A program made the translations under genes and the position numbers. Positions 1 through 8,630 of a stretch of 64,000 bases of DNA are shown here, piece after piece. The notes under the pieces are model-generated. The model worked only from the letters and a program-made list of their open reading frames with translations, searched no databases and had not been told where the DNA came from. How positions within the stretch are numbered: position 1 is the first letter of the stretch; every line of letters begins with the position of its first letter. The stretch comes from a virus. The stretch spans positions 1 through 64,000 of the IMG/VR virus record IMGVR_UViG_3300030618_000012; one strand, given 5' to 3'.

Positions 1-18
1 GCGGGTTCCCAACGGCAT
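1..18 (-). CDS. Start of an unidentified gene after the tape measure (partial)
   Basis: Only six codons (MPLGTR) lie inside the window. The ATG at 18-16 follows an AGGAAAAGGG ribosome site lying in the end of the tape-measure gene, with 6 bases between them, and it starts just past the tape-measure stop. In contractile-tailed phages the gene in this place usually encodes a baseplate or tail-hub protein. That is inference from position only. Confidence 0.5.
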
Positions 19-20
19 GA

Positions 21-2162
21 TTAACCCTTTTCCTGATTCGTGACGCTATTCACAGCGTTTTGCATATGGTACTGCATGCGGTCGTCGATCGCTTTCGCGA
101 GTGTTTTTGCGTCCATTCCCGCACCGCTGATATAGAAATTCATCGTTGGCGGCGTTGCCATGACCCCGCCGACACGCTGCGCGGTGAGTGATGTCGAGCC
201 GTTCGATCCGTCGATAATCTGCTTCTTGTACGTTTCCATCGCCGCGAGCCCGCGCTGCGCGACGAGAAGCTGATTCTTGAAATCGGCGATCTGTATTTGC
301 GACAGGCCGATCGGATTCTGAAGGCGCGAGTTCGCCTGGTTCGCGCTATTCAGATAGCCCGCTTCGAGGTTATCGACGGTGTATTGGACGTCGCCTTTAC
401 CGATACCGCCTTGCTTCAACTGCTGCACGGGAACGCCCAGCGCGCCCGCGATCGCGTTCTGTACCTGTGTGAGCATGAGTGTGTCGCGGTTCTGGCCGAT
501 ACCCGAACTCGAACCGCCGTAGTGCCCGGCGACTTTCGCTTGATAGTTAGGGTCGGAATTGCCGTTGTAATAGCCAAGTCCCTTCGACACATCGCCGCCA
601 GCACGCTTCAGGCTTTCCGCGTAGATGCGGGCGCCAACCATGATGTTCGCGCCCGGGTCCATTACGTCGGAGCCGCCGCCATAGGCTTTCCAGTTGCCCT
701 TCGTTACCTGCATAAGACCGCCCGCGCCGGTCGACGAATACTGACCGTTTCGACCGTGCGATTCAGTCTGCATGATCGCATAGAGCATTTGCGGATCGAG
801 CCCGTACGCCGCTGCGCCCGCTGCAATTTGCGCGCTGTACTGGCTATTTTTCCAGTCGCCGTTACCTCCGCCGCTCGTCGACATGTTGGACGGACCAGAC
901 GAGCCAGAGGCGCCCTTGACGCCCCCCGCCTGCCCGATGTTACCCGCCCATGCCGCCCACGCCTGGTGAATGTCCACGGCCTGTGAGAACGACGCTACGG
1001 ACGCCGCGAACAGGTTCATTGCAAGCGTCGTCTGGTTGGCCGTCTGGATACCGGCCTTGTTCGACTCGTCCATCTTGTCGACGATATCGCTTGCTTTTTT
1101 CTGCTCTTTTTTCTTGTCTTCGGCCTGCTTCGTTTCAGCCTGTTTTTGAGCAGGCGACGGCGCGTCGGGAATCCAGAAGTGGCCCGGTCCAAAGTGACCA
1201 GGGCCGGTCGCGCCAGGTGTCGACGATGCGGGTTGACTGGGTACAAAGTGGCCGTTGACGATTTTCCCGGGTGTCGGCGCGTTTGGCGTCGTTACCTTGT
1301 TCATTGCGTCGACGATCTTCGTGATCCATCCAACGAACTTTTCTGCGGCGGGTAACAGGTGCTCACCGAGCGATATTTCGAGTTCGTTTATCGTTTCCTT
1401 GAACTTTCCAAGCTCGTCGTTAAATTTTGCGAGACTATCTTCTGACTGCTGGCGTTGCGTGATTTCTGTCGTCGTAAGCTGGTTGATGTCGCCGATCGCC
1501 GGTCCAAGCTTTTGAAGCGTCAAAAGCCAGTCCTGAGAGAAGCCGGTCGACTTCGCGATACCCTTCACCTGATCGGACGACTTGCCTTGAAGCGACGAAG
1601 CAATCTGGCGCATTTCGTCGTTCAGACCGGTCGGCTTATCGTACGATCCCGGATCGACGCCAAGGAACTGCTTCATTTGGAAACGCTTCATTCCCGACGG
1701 ATCGGCGAACGCGTCATTCGACATTTGCGACAGGCGCTTGACGCCTTCTAGCGCACCGTCACGGCTCACCATGCCGCCCGAGCCATTGGCGAAGGCTCGT
1801 TGGTAGTTCTCGATCCGCAAGCCCGACACACCCAGTTGCATTCCCGCCGCGCGCTGGGCGTTAAATTGCTCGCGAAGGTCCATTACCGACTTGACGCCGA
1901 TCGCGAGTGCGCCAACTGCGACGGCTGCGACGGCGAATTCGGCGCCTAGACCCTTGACGGCGGTCGCGACGGCGTTCAATCCCGGAACCATTTGATCGAG
2001 TTCCTTCGCCGCGCCGGATGCGAACTCTTTAAGCCCCTTACCGGCCTTCGACCCCGATTTTTCTACACCGTCCATCTTCGTCTGTAGCTTCTCAAGACGA
2101 GAAATACTGTCTTTTAGCTCGACGGTGTACTGAAGTACGAACTTGTCAAGATCGTCGGCCAT
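21..2162 (-). CDS. Tail tape measure protein with lytic transglycosylase domain
   Basis: A 713-residue protein. Residues 1-60 are charged and coiled-coil-like (LEKLQTKMDGVEKSGSK). A hydrophobic stretch near 75-95 (FAVAAVAVGALAIGV) is typical of tape measures, which set tail length and are ejected into the host envelope. Around residues 445-545 there is an SLT-type soluble lytic transglycosylase domain (LYAIMQTESHG with the likely catalytic Glu near 467, then GAGGLMQV and GYYNGN), which would open peptidoglycan during DNA entry. The middle is rich in Gly, Ser and Pro. The gene follows the chaperone candidate by 10 bases, the normal order. The length is modest for a tape measure, suggesting a fairly short tail. 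The role is well supported; enzymatic activity is inferred from the motif. Confidence 0.9.
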   Translation of the reverse strand: MADDLDKFVLQYTVELKDSISRLEKLQTKMDGVEKSGSKAGKGLKEFASGAAKELDQMVPGLNAVATAVKGLGAEFAVAAVAVGALAIGVKSVMDLREQFNAQRAAGMQLGVSGLRIENYQRAFANGSGGMVSRDGALEGVKRLSQMSNDAFADPSGMKRFQMKQFLGVDPGSYDKPTGLNDEMRQIASSLQGKSSDQVKGIAKSTGFSQDWLLTLQKLGPAIGDINQLTTTEITQRQQSEDSLAKFNDELGKFKETINELEISLGEHLLPAAEKFVGWITKIVDAMNKVTTPNAPTPGKIVNGHFVPSQPASSTPGATGPGHFGPGHFWIPDAPSPAQKQAETKQAEDKKKEQKKASDIVDKMDESNKAGIQTANQTTLAMNLFAASVASFSQAVDIHQAWAAWAGNIGQAGGVKGASGSSGPSNMSTSGGGNGDWKNSQYSAQIAAGAAAYGLDPQMLYAIMQTESHGRNGQYSSTGAGGLMQVTKGNWKAYGGGSDVMDPGANIMVGARIYAESLKRAGGDVSKGLGYYNGNSDPNYQAKVAGHYGGSSSGIGQNRDTLMLTQVQNAIAGALGVPVQQLKQGGIGKGDVQYTVDNLEAGYLNSANQANSRLQNPIGLSQIQIADFKNQLLVAQRGLAAMETYKKQIIDGSNGSTSLTAQRVGGVMATPPTMNFYISGAGMDAKTLAKAIDDRMQYHMQNAVNSVTNQEKG

Positions 2163-2172
2163 TTATTGAATC

Positions 2173-2622
2173 CTAGTTACCCTGTTGCGCCGCGAGACCG
2201 ATAGCCGGTCCCATAATGCGAGTGATTTCGACCGCGAAAGATGTCGCCATTTCGGCGCCAGCCTTCTCCCAAAACACGGGCCGGTCGGCGTGCGTCTTGG
2301 GGTCGATGCCGTTGTGTTCGAGGATTGCTTCGAAGACGCTCTCGACGTTTTGCCACGACCCAAGATGGTTGTCGATCAGTTGCGGCGTCTTCATTTCGAT
2401 GCGCGCGCCGTTGTTTATCACGACCGCATAGGCGAGCACTTCGAGCGTGTAGGCGCGACGGAATGTCTTGTCGTGCGACGCCGCGAACTCGACAAAACGC
2501 TGCTGGATATCCCATCCGTCGAGCGCCGGGAAGCGACTGATTTCGACGGCACGTTTTGTTCCGTCGGGAAGCGTAATTTCAAAATTCATGCGGAAGCCCA
2601 AAGGAAGGTCGACAAAGAGCAC
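2173..2622 (-). CDS. Probable tail assembly chaperone
   Basis: A 149-residue acidic-to-neutral protein ending 10 bases before the tape measure, the position of tail assembly chaperones in long-tailed phages. It starts like many of these proteins (FEITLPDGTKRAVEI), which are thought to coat the tape measure during tail assembly. A GTG start at 2622 lies 10 bases after GAAGGGGG; an ATG at 2589 (MNFEITLPDG) is the alternative start but has no clear ribosome site. Many phages make a frameshifted longer form of this protein. I saw no convincing slippery heptamer here. Identity rests mainly on position. Confidence 0.6.
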   Translation of the reverse strand: MLFVDLPLGFRMNFEITLPDGTKRAVEISRFPALDGWDIQQRFVEFAASHDKTFRRAYTLEVLAYAVVINNGARIEMKTPQLIDNHLGSWQNVESVFEAILEHNGIDPKTHADRPVFWEKAGAEMATSFAVEITRIMGPAIGLAAQQGN

Positions 2623-2656
2623 TCATTATCGACCCCCTTCGAGTTGCGGGCAAGCT

Positions 2657-5278
2657 TTACAGTTCGGCATCGAGCGCTATATTTGCCAACGCCAAAAACA
2701 GACCGGCGGCGGGGGTATTCGCGTTCGGAGTAATGTTGTTGCTTGTCGCGCCGCAGCCAATCGACGTCACGTTACTGGAACTAGAAATGTTAGCTGTTAC
2801 GGCTGGCGTCGTGCGCATCGAAACTGGAATAGGAAGGCCTGACGTCGTGGCATTCCCCGCCGAAGGGTTGTATCCTGCTATGGCAATCCCGTTGAATCCG
2901 ATGCTGTTGTGATAGCGAAGACATCGATATCCTGTAATTCCGACATCTTCTTCTTCGAACGGCGTGCAAACAGAACCAGCCTCAAGTTGGACTTTTGTAA
3001 CCCCAATCGTCGCGCCAACGGTCTGACTCCATTGTGTAGTCCCGGTGGCGCACAAGAAAGCCCCACCAGACTGCCACACATTAAGAGTCGAAGTTGCAAT
3101 TCCTCCGTTGTTGATACCGCCGATGCGCAACCAAAGGCCCATTGCACTTGAACGCGGAATTGTCGCCCCGGACGGAATCGCGGGCCAGTTTATATTTACC
3201 AGTTTCGGGGTATTTGCTACGGCAGTGAACGTCCCTACGATGCTGAAGTTTGATGTACTGTCGCAAAGTGAAACGGAATAAGTACCGCTAATGCTTGCCG
3301 TGAACAGGAACTGGACTGATATCGGCTGACCAACCATATCGTAACAGTTGAACCCTTCAATCTGTTGCGTGATTCCGATCCAGTTATTAGTCCCGGAAAA
3401 GCTAGACGCTGCGCTTACACTCGAAGCTTGGGCGGTACTGTACGTTACACCGTTAAAAGTTAGGGTTCCAGAAGAAAGGCTGTAGCTTCCGCCCGCGCCG
3501 TTGACCGCGCCGCAGTAACGATCGGGTCCGCCATATACGCGCGCTCCTGCAATCGTTACTGCGGCGCGTTGCGCGAACATGCACTGGCCGTTAATTATCT
3601 TGTTCTTTCCCGATGCAGCGCTAATCTGCTGCGATCCGTCCGAGAAAGTAAGCGGGCCGCTCGCGATTGTTGGATTCGCCGTACTCATGGACGATGTCGC
3701 GGCGAACGACGCCTCTTGCGAATAGAGCGTCGCAAACGCGCTGTTTTCGATCTTAATACGCTTAAACCCAACCCCCAACGCAGTAGCTGCAACCGACCCG
3801 CCGCTAATCGACTTTGTCAGTTGTACGTACGCGGTGTTTGCCGGTGTCGTGCCGGTGGCGGTCTCGCGCGTGAAGGCGGTTCCGTTGGCGAGTGTGATTG
3901 AGCACACCGTACCAAGGTTGGCATTTGCCGAACTGAAGGCCGTCAACGTCAATGCGATGGTTCCGCTGGTCACACCGCTGGTTAGAATATCGCCAGTAAG
4001 AGACAGGGGGACCGCTGCGCCAACCGGGATGTTCTGAGAGACGTCGCTTGCTGCAGTCGTGAGCGCTAGGATGTTCGAAAACATAGAACCGCCCGCGCCC
4101 GTAGCGTCGTTCTGACCGCTGAACGTGGTACCGGTCCAGCCGATATTTCCGAATTCACCCGTACTGTTGTAGAGCAGGTTGGAATGTCCCTTGGCGCCGA
4201 TCAAACCAGAAATCGTCGTATCACTTCCGATCGTCGCACCGCCAGCGACATTCAACGCGCCAGCTACGCCAGCGCCGCCAGCGACGATCAGGGCACCTGT
4301 CGTCGGCGACGTGGAAGCCGTAGCATTGGTCACGTCTACGGCACCCGCAAACGTCGAGGCGACCGCAGCGTTCGTTGTCGCTACATGGTCGGAAGATACG
4401 AGACCAGACGCATTGATCGCGCCGCCTACGCCTACGCCGCCCGCAACGATCAGGGCGCCCGTGGTAGGGGAAGTTGACGCGGTCGCAGACACGATATCAA
4501 CGGCGCCGTCAAGCGTCGCGGTACCTCCTACCGAAAGATTACCGGTCGAATTGATTGCACCGCCGACGCCGACGCCACCCGTAACGACGAGCGCGCCGGT
4601 TGACGGAGAAGTGGACGCGGTAGCGGCAGCGACCGACGCGGTTTGGGTAGTGACCTTTTGGGCGACCTGAAGATTCTTGCTGATACCGACGCCACCCGTA
4701 ACGATCAGGGCGCCCGTTGTCGGGCCGGTCGTATCAGTCGTCGCGGTTATCTGCGCGGCACCCGCCACGTTTAGGGTCTCGCCGACGGTAAGGTTATCGC
4801 CGACCGTAACCGACAGAGCGACGCCAAGGCCACCCTCAACGATGATTGCGCCCGTCGTCGTGCTGGTCGAGTCTTCGGTACTGGCAGCTTCGATCGGATC
4901 GGTTACGGTCAACGAGCCCGCGATGCCAACGGAGCCGCCGATATTGACGTTTCCGCCAATACCAACGCCGCCAATCACGACGATTGCGCCTGTCGTATTA
5001 CTAGTCGATTGGGTCGTGGCGTTGGCGATCACCTCACCCTCGACCGTGACGTCTCCGCCGACCTGCATGTCGAGTTCAACCCCCACGCCTCCCGCGACCG
5101 TGAGCGCGCCGGTAACTGGTGACGTCGAATCGGCTGTTCCGGTAATCTGAAGGGACGTAAGGCCCGCGATCGTACCGCCTGTGATTGCAGCTTCCGCCGC
5201 GTCGACCTTTGCGTCGAACGAAGCGTTAAGCGCGGCTGCGGTTAGAATCTGACCAGGCGTATAGTTAGACGTGCTCAT
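2657..5278 (-). CDS. Tail fibre or spike with seven STSPTTGALIVAGGVGV repeats
   Basis: An 873-residue protein. The N-terminus (MSTSNYTPGQILTAAALN) resembles the attachment ends of phage fibres. Residues about 48-355 hold seven imperfect repeats of 38-55 residues built on STSPTTGALIVAGGVGVGG, a pattern seen in trimeric beta-structured fibre shafts. The C-terminal 330 residues start at GKNKIINGQC and resemble the carbohydrate-binding-like tip module of many phage fibres, ending in a DVGITGYRCLRY segment and a small Ser/Asn-rich tail. Role: host receptor binding at the baseplate. It overlaps the stop of the gene before it by 4 bases (ATGA). The fibre class is clear; receptor and fold are not known. 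Confidence 0.85.
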   Translation of the reverse strand: MSTSNYTPGQILTAAALNASFDAKVDAAEAAITGGTIAGLTSLQITGTADSTSPVTGALTVAGGVGVELDMQVGGDVTVEGEVIANATTQSTSNTTGAIVVIGGVGIGGNVNIGGSVGIAGSLTVTDPIEAASTEDSTSTTTGAIIVEGGLGVALSVTVGDNLTVGETLNVAGAAQITATTDTTGPTTGALIVTGGVGISKNLQVAQKVTTQTASVAAATASTSPSTGALVVTGGVGVGGAINSTGNLSVGGTATLDGAVDIVSATASTSPTTGALIVAGGVGVGGAINASGLVSSDHVATTNAAVASTFAGAVDVTNATASTSPTTGALIVAGGAGVAGALNVAGGATIGSDTTISGLIGAKGHSNLLYNSTGEFGNIGWTGTTFSGQNDATGAGGSMFSNILALTTAASDVSQNIPVGAAVPLSLTGDILTSGVTSGTIALTLTAFSSANANLGTVCSITLANGTAFTRETATGTTPANTAYVQLTKSISGGSVAATALGVGFKRIKIENSAFATLYSQEASFAATSSMSTANPTIASGPLTFSDGSQQISAASGKNKIINGQCMFAQRAAVTIAGARVYGGPDRYCGAVNGAGGSYSLSSGTLTFNGVTYSTAQASSVSAASSFSGTNNWIGITQQIEGFNCYDMVGQPISVQFLFTASISGTYSVSLCDSTSNFSIVGTFTAVANTPKLVNINWPAIPSGATIPRSSAMGLWLRIGGINNGGIATSTLNVWQSGGAFLCATGTTQWSQTVGATIGVTKVQLEAGSVCTPFEEEDVGITGYRCLRYHNSIGFNGIAIAGYNPSAGNATTSGLPIPVSMRTTPAVTANISSSSNVTSIGCGATSNNITPNANTPAAGLFLALANIALDAEL

Positions 5279-5913
5279 GATAGTCTGCTCGTATCCAGAG
5301 TAAAGGGGTTCCCAAGTCCGTCGATAAGCGCGCCGGAAACAATAGGCGTGATGCTACCGACCGCAGCCGAAATAGCTTTCGTGAGTGTGGCGAGGGGAAC
5401 GACAGAAGGCGGGTTTGCGATGCTGATTCCATACGTCGATTCGTCGGCCGGTTGTTCGGGTGCGTAACCGGTAGATTCGGCCGGTTGTGCCTGTTCGAAA
5501 ACGACCACAATGCGCACGGCGGAAATCATTTCGCCTGACTGCTCTATATCGCATTCGGACATCACCATAGACCGCGTGATTACCGACTTGGTATTGATCG
5601 ACATCGTTGCTGTCAGGTTGCTGAAATAGGATATTACACTCTTTACGGTCGACAAGTCGGAGCACAACGCCGTCACTCGAACGCGGTCTGGCGAAATGAT
5701 TTTTACACTCGCGATGTCCGCCGAAAGGATCGACTGATAGACCGTCGAATCATTAATCTGCTGGTTAGACAGCGGCTGATCAGTGTTGTCAGACGGCGTA
5801 GTAATCTCGACGTCGACTATCCCAAGGTCCGTCCAGATAGCGGAACCGGTCGAATCGTCGGTAACCGAAAAAGAAGGCGCACCGAGTACGGTTGAGAGGA
5901 TTGAGCCGGGCAT
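5275..5913 (-). CDS. Dit-like tail protein, paralogue 1
   Basis: 212 residues from the ATG at 5913, chosen because AAAGGGGGCG sits 6 bases before it; a longer frame to 6003 lacks such a site. It is a clear paralogue of the next gene. Both start MxxxILSxxLxAPSxxVT, carry a shared middle (SINTKSVITRSMVMSE here, YTIKSRGLVLRNMMMNE there) and end in a Gly/Ala stretch then FTLDTSRLS or FVLDSSVLG. The middle resembles Dit-like or baseplate-adaptor domains. The Ala/Gly C-terminus could be a membrane or channel-seeking segment. It lies between the fibre and the second copy, so a baseplate or tail-tip role is likely but not proven. Confidence 0.6.
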   Translation of the reverse strand: MPGSILSTVLGAPSFSVTDDSTGSAIWTDLGIVDVEITTPSDNTDQPLSNQQINDSTVYQSILSADIASVKIISPDRVRVTALCSDLSTVKSVISYFSNLTATMSINTKSVITRSMVMSECDIEQSGEMISAVRIVVVFEQAQPAESTGYAPEQPADESTYGISIANPPSVVPLATLTKAISAAVGSITPIVSGALIDGLGNPFTLDTSRLS

Positions 5914-5935
5914 TACGCGCCCCCTTTGATCGTAT

Positions 5936-6550
5936 TCATCCGAGCACGCTCGAATCGAGAACGAACGAACCGCCAGAGACATCAACCAGTGCGTCGCCAA
6001 CAACCGGAACGATCACGGAAGCGGCCGTCGCGGCAATGGACGCCGCCAATCCCCCGACAGACTGCACCGCCGAAGAAATCGTCTGAAGACCCTTGTCAAT
6101 CAGTGTCGAGTCGGCGGGTTGCGCAACGGTCTGCTGGCCCGTGCTGCTTTTGTTCTGCGTCAACAGTTCCTTGAATGCCAGTCTGACCGGGCTCGCCGAC
6201 AACATATCGGCAGTTTGCTTGATCGCGGCTTCGTTCATCATCATGTTGCGAAGCACCAGGCCGCGCGACTTGATTGTGTACGTGCTCGTGCGATCGAGCA
6301 GGGCAGAGTTAAGCATGGCGAGACTGTCGAGCGTCGGCGCGAACACGTCGATTTCCGTCACCATCGGCTCGACAACGCGCGCATCGACAACCGTTGTTCC
6401 GTCTTCCCGCTTGTGGCGAAAAATCTTCGAGCGCAGCTTTATCACGACCTTTGACACGCCGCACGCCTGTGCGATGTTGATCGCTGTCGCATCGCTGGTG
6501 ACGGTCAGGGAAGGCGCCGAAAGTGCGCTCGAAAGGATCGTGTTCGCCAT
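5936..6550 (-). CDS. Dit-like tail protein, paralogue 2
   Basis: 204 residues. The segment VVEPMVTEIDVFAPTLDSL and the following YTIKSRGLVLRNMMM resemble the N-terminal domain of Dit-like tail proteins, which form rings at the tail tip or baseplate. The C-terminal third is hydrophobic and small-residue rich (GGLAASIAATAASVIVPVVG). Paralogue 1 follows it by 22 bases. The copy here keeps a longer basic loop (KIFRHKREDGTTVVD) that paralogue 1 lacks, so the two have probably split roles in the baseplate. Family assignment is moderate. Confidence 0.6.
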   Translation of the reverse strand: MANTILSSALSAPSLTVTSDATAINIAQACGVSKVVIKLRSKIFRHKREDGTTVVDARVVEPMVTEIDVFAPTLDSLAMLNSALLDRTSTYTIKSRGLVLRNMMMNEAAIKQTADMLSASPVRLAFKELLTQNKSSTGQQTVAQPADSTLIDKGLQTISSAVQSVGGLAASIAATAASVIVPVVGDALVDVSGGSFVLDSSVLG

Positions 6551-6556
6551 GGCGCT

Positions 6557-7054
6557 TTACAGCAGAGGTCCGATGTTTTGTGCGACGCTCTGGACGAGTT
6601 CAGACGCGCTCTGAGCCCCCGCGAACGTCCCGAACACGAAGTGATAGACATTCCCCTTCTTGCGCCCTTGCGCGGTCAGGGAGTCGGCCAGAGCGCCGGA
6701 AAGAATGGTACCGTTCGACATCGCGACCTTGCCGCCATCCGCGTAGCAAATGACGCACGATGTCGTGTCCACGATCGGCAACAATTGCGGGCTCGACTTG
6801 CGCATTTGCATCAGGACTTTCAGGTTAGAGTCGTCGCTGCTGTTCGGTATGACGCCTACAGAAAGAAGCAGTGGAGACGTCTTATCGAACGTGAAAATCG
6901 ATCCGTCGTAAAGCTTTTCGTACCCCGAAACTTCTGTGTTCTCGACATTCAGCGCGTCTTCATCATCCGCGAAAGACGACAGGGTGAAGCCGACCGGAAA
7001 CGACGTCGTTGCAATAATCGTTATGCCGGTCCCGAAACCGCTGATATCGATCAT
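6557..7054 (-). CDS. Second tail-tube-like protein (DUF3277-like paralogue)
   Basis: 165 residues that align over their whole length with the tail tube gene at 8085-8552. Shared points are the start (ISGFGTGITIIATTSFPVGF against ISVFGLEANVVASTTFPNGI), the acidic turn FADDED/FANDGD, IPNSSDDSNLKVLMQ/IPQSNDDVNLTVLED, and the basic end QGRKKGNVYHFVFG/EGKAKSKRFSFKFG. Tube-fold proteins also build baseplate hubs and tube initiators, so this copy may form the first or last ring of the tube or a hub layer. It sits among baseplate-like genes 6 bases before a Dit-like gene. The paralogy is seen directly; the role is inference. Confidence 0.65.
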   Translation of the reverse strand: MIDISGFGTGITIIATTSFPVGFTLSSFADDEDALNVENTEVSGYEKLYDGSIFTFDKTSPLLLSVGVIPNSSDDSNLKVLMQMRKSSPQLLPIVDTTSCVICYADGGKVAMSNGTILSGALADSLTAQGRKKGNVYHFVFGTFAGAQSASELVQSVAQNIGPLL

Positions 7055-7060
7055 GCGCTA

Positions 7061-7309
7061 TTACGCGGCCGGTGCAACGTTGGCGGCGTCCTTTTGAAGT
7101 TGTTCGGCTGCAGCCTGAAGTGCGACCGCTTCTTCAGCGATCTGCGCGGACGTTTTATGGACAACAACAGATTCCGGCGTCGGACCGGTCGAAATCGGAT
7201 GCGCCGTGAGAGGGGCTTCTGCCTGAAGCACTGACGAAGGCTTCGACGCCTTGAAATTCTTGACGTCGATGTTGATCACGCCGTGCGATACAGATTGTGC
7301 GGTCATCAT
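7061..7309 (-). CDS. Small unknown structural-cassette protein
   Basis: 82 residues, Ala-rich, with a helical C-terminal half (AQIAEEAVALQAAAEQLQKDAANV) likely to form a coiled coil. AGGTGAA precedes the ATG. It lies tightly between the wedge-like gene and the second tube-like gene, so it is probably a tail assembly or minor baseplate protein. I recognise no family. Confidence 0.6.
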   Translation of the reverse strand: MMTAQSVSHGVINIDVKNFKASKPSSVLQAEAPLTAHPISTGPTPESVVVHKTSAQIAEEAVALQAAAEQLQKDAANVAPAA

Positions 7310-7314
7310 TTCAC

Positions 7315-7722
7315 CTATACGGATGCTTGATTTGATGTCGAAGTGTTCGATACGGTGATCTGGTCATAGATCGTCGTCACGTCCGCTTCGTACGTAAACT
7401 GGGCCTCACTCAGGCCGCTGTTCGGATTGATCGCCGTCGTCGGTGTGATCGTCAACGACGAAATCCCCGTGACGTCCGGGGCTTCGAGAATGTTATTTTC
7501 GAGCGACTCGCGCGCCAGGTCGTAATCCGGCTGGGGCGTAAATACCGTTCCAAAATAGTCGACTCCATCCGCCGTGTTGTACTGGTTTTCGCCGAGTACC
7601 ATCAACGTTTTTTGCAGGATGTTTTGTGCGCACGCGGGCGCTCCGGTCAGAAAGCCAAGGTTGCGGCCGTCAACCAGATACATATCATTGTTTTCGTTGC
7701 ATGCGATGGTCATGGTTGCCAT
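7315..7722 (-). CDS. Baseplate wedge-like protein (Mu gp46 / gp25-like)
   Basis: 135 residues from the ATG at 7722, which overlaps the TGA of the gene before it (TGATG). The sequence NNDMYLVDGRNLGFLTGAPA, then LGENQYNTADGVDYFGTVF and ILEAPDVTGISSL follows the pattern of Mu gp46 and other gp25-like baseplate wedge proteins: an NDxYLD start, a GExxYxxxxGxxYF core and a VPGVxxV end. These proteins form the inner baseplate ring and start sheath assembly. Family call is from motif memory, not a profile search. Confidence 0.65.
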   Translation of the reverse strand: MATMTIACNENNDMYLVDGRNLGFLTGAPACAQNILQKTLMVLGENQYNTADGVDYFGTVFTPQPDYDLARESLENNILEAPDVTGISSLTITPTTAINPNSGLSEAQFTYEADVTTIYDQITVSNTSTSNQASV

Positions 7723-8081
7723 CAAATCACCCCAGCTTGAAGCGCATCCGTGAACTCCGCTATTTCATCCTGTTCGAGGTAGTACAGATTGCACGACGCA
7801 CTAAACTCGGTCCAGTCTGCGTCGCTGTCGAACATGAAGTTGCCGAAATTCGGCTGATACATGTAAGGGTAAGGAAGCAGACCGATACCGCCGAAACAGC
7901 GAATTCCGTTTATAAGCGGAAAAGGACTTGCCGAACCGGCGGGGTCGGTTGATAGAACAGAACGGCTCACGTCCGCACACATATGATTCACGGCCTGATA
8001 GACGTGAATCGTCCACAAAACCCCGTCTGCGTTGAACGAGATTTGCTGGTTAGGTACCTGTTCGAGCGGAATCGCGAGCAT
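7722..8081 (-). CDS. DUF6983-like tail or baseplate protein
   Basis: 119 residues. The start (IPLEQVPNQQISFNADGVLWTI) matches a family of small phage proteins (DUF6983-like) beginning IPLxxxPNQxxxxxLdG, found beside baseplate genes and thought to plug or line the baseplate hub. It follows the tube gene by 3 bases and overlaps the wedge-like gene. Structural role likely, exact position unknown. Confidence 0.6.
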   Translation of the reverse strand: MLAIPLEQVPNQQISFNADGVLWTIHVYQAVNHMCADVSRSVLSTDPAGSASPFPLINGIRCFGGIGLLPYPYMYQPNFGNFMFDSDADWTEFSASCNLYYLEQDEIAEFTDALQAGVI

Positions 8082-8084
8082 GCA

Positions 8085-8552
8085 TTACGCCGTCGTTCCC
8101 GGCGGGTTCTGGCGCGTCACCTGGCCGAACTTGAACGAAAAACGCTTGCTCTTCGCCTTGCCCTCTGCGGTACCCGACTGGACAACCGGACCGGTCACCA
8201 TCTTGCCGTCCGAGCACGTCACGACCATGCCGTTCGGATACGTCCAGACGATAGTAATTTCGTCCTGCGCGCTCGTCTTGCCCTTCGCAACGCGGTTGGC
8301 ATCTTCGAGAACGGTCAGGTTCACGTCGTCGTTGGACTGCGGAATGATGGTCGTGGTGATTTCGACCAGTTGCGGCCGGGACCATGTCACGGTATCGCCG
8401 TTCGGGCCGATCGCCATATCAGCGATTTCCAGGTCGGGCGAATCGAGCGGGTCGCCGTCGTTGGCGAATGCCGTGATGTTGATACCGTTCGGGAAGGTTG
8501 TCGAGGCGACGACGTTGGCTTCTAGGCCAAATACGCTAATGTCTTGAGCCAT
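8085..8552 (-). CDS. Tail tube protein (DUF3277 family)
   Basis: 155 residues beginning MAQDISVFGLEANVVASTTF, with the DUF3277 pattern found directly downstream of DUF3383 sheath proteins in KPP10-like and BcepB1A-like myophages. Tube subunits stack into the hollow tail core through which DNA passes. An AGGAGT ribosome site lies just before the ATG. A strong hairpin (8589-8620) separates it from the sheath gene, which could allow more tube than sheath messenger or protect the 5' end. A second tube-like gene lies at 6557-7054. Confidence 0.85.
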   Translation of the reverse strand: MAQDISVFGLEANVVASTTFPNGINITAFANDGDPLDSPDLEIADMAIGPNGDTVTWSRPQLVEITTTIIPQSNDDVNLTVLEDANRVAKGKTSAQDEITIVWTYPNGMVVTCSDGKMVTGPVVQSGTAEGKAKSKRFSFKFGQVTRQNPPGTTA

Positions 8553-8588
8553 TGCATAAACTCCTGTGTGATTCGGATTGTACCGGTC

Positions 8589-8620
8589 GAAGGGGTTCGA
8601 CTAGCGCCGAAAACCCCTTC
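8589..8620 (-). other. Hairpin between sheath and tube genes
   Basis: GAAGGGGTT and AACCCCTTC form a perfect 9-base stem around a 14-base loop. On the minus transcript no T-run follows, so it is more likely a processing site, partial attenuator or 5' stabiliser for the tube message than a strong terminator. Confidence 0.55.
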
Positions 8621-8630
8621 TTCGACAGCG

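Noticed and set aside
297-986. A 229-codon plus-strand frame inside the tape measure gene.
   Set aside because: Arg/Ala-rich shadow of the tape measure; the opposite frame has clear SLT motifs.
2163-2363. Overlapping minus frame at the chaperone end considered as a frameshift product.
   Set aside because: No slippery heptamer seen and the residues are Arg/Ser-rich shadow sequence.
4179-5150. Repeated DNA in the fibre gene considered as a CRISPR-like array.
   Set aside because: Repeats are in frame, vary by codon and encode the STSPTTGALIV protein repeat; no spacer-repeat pattern.
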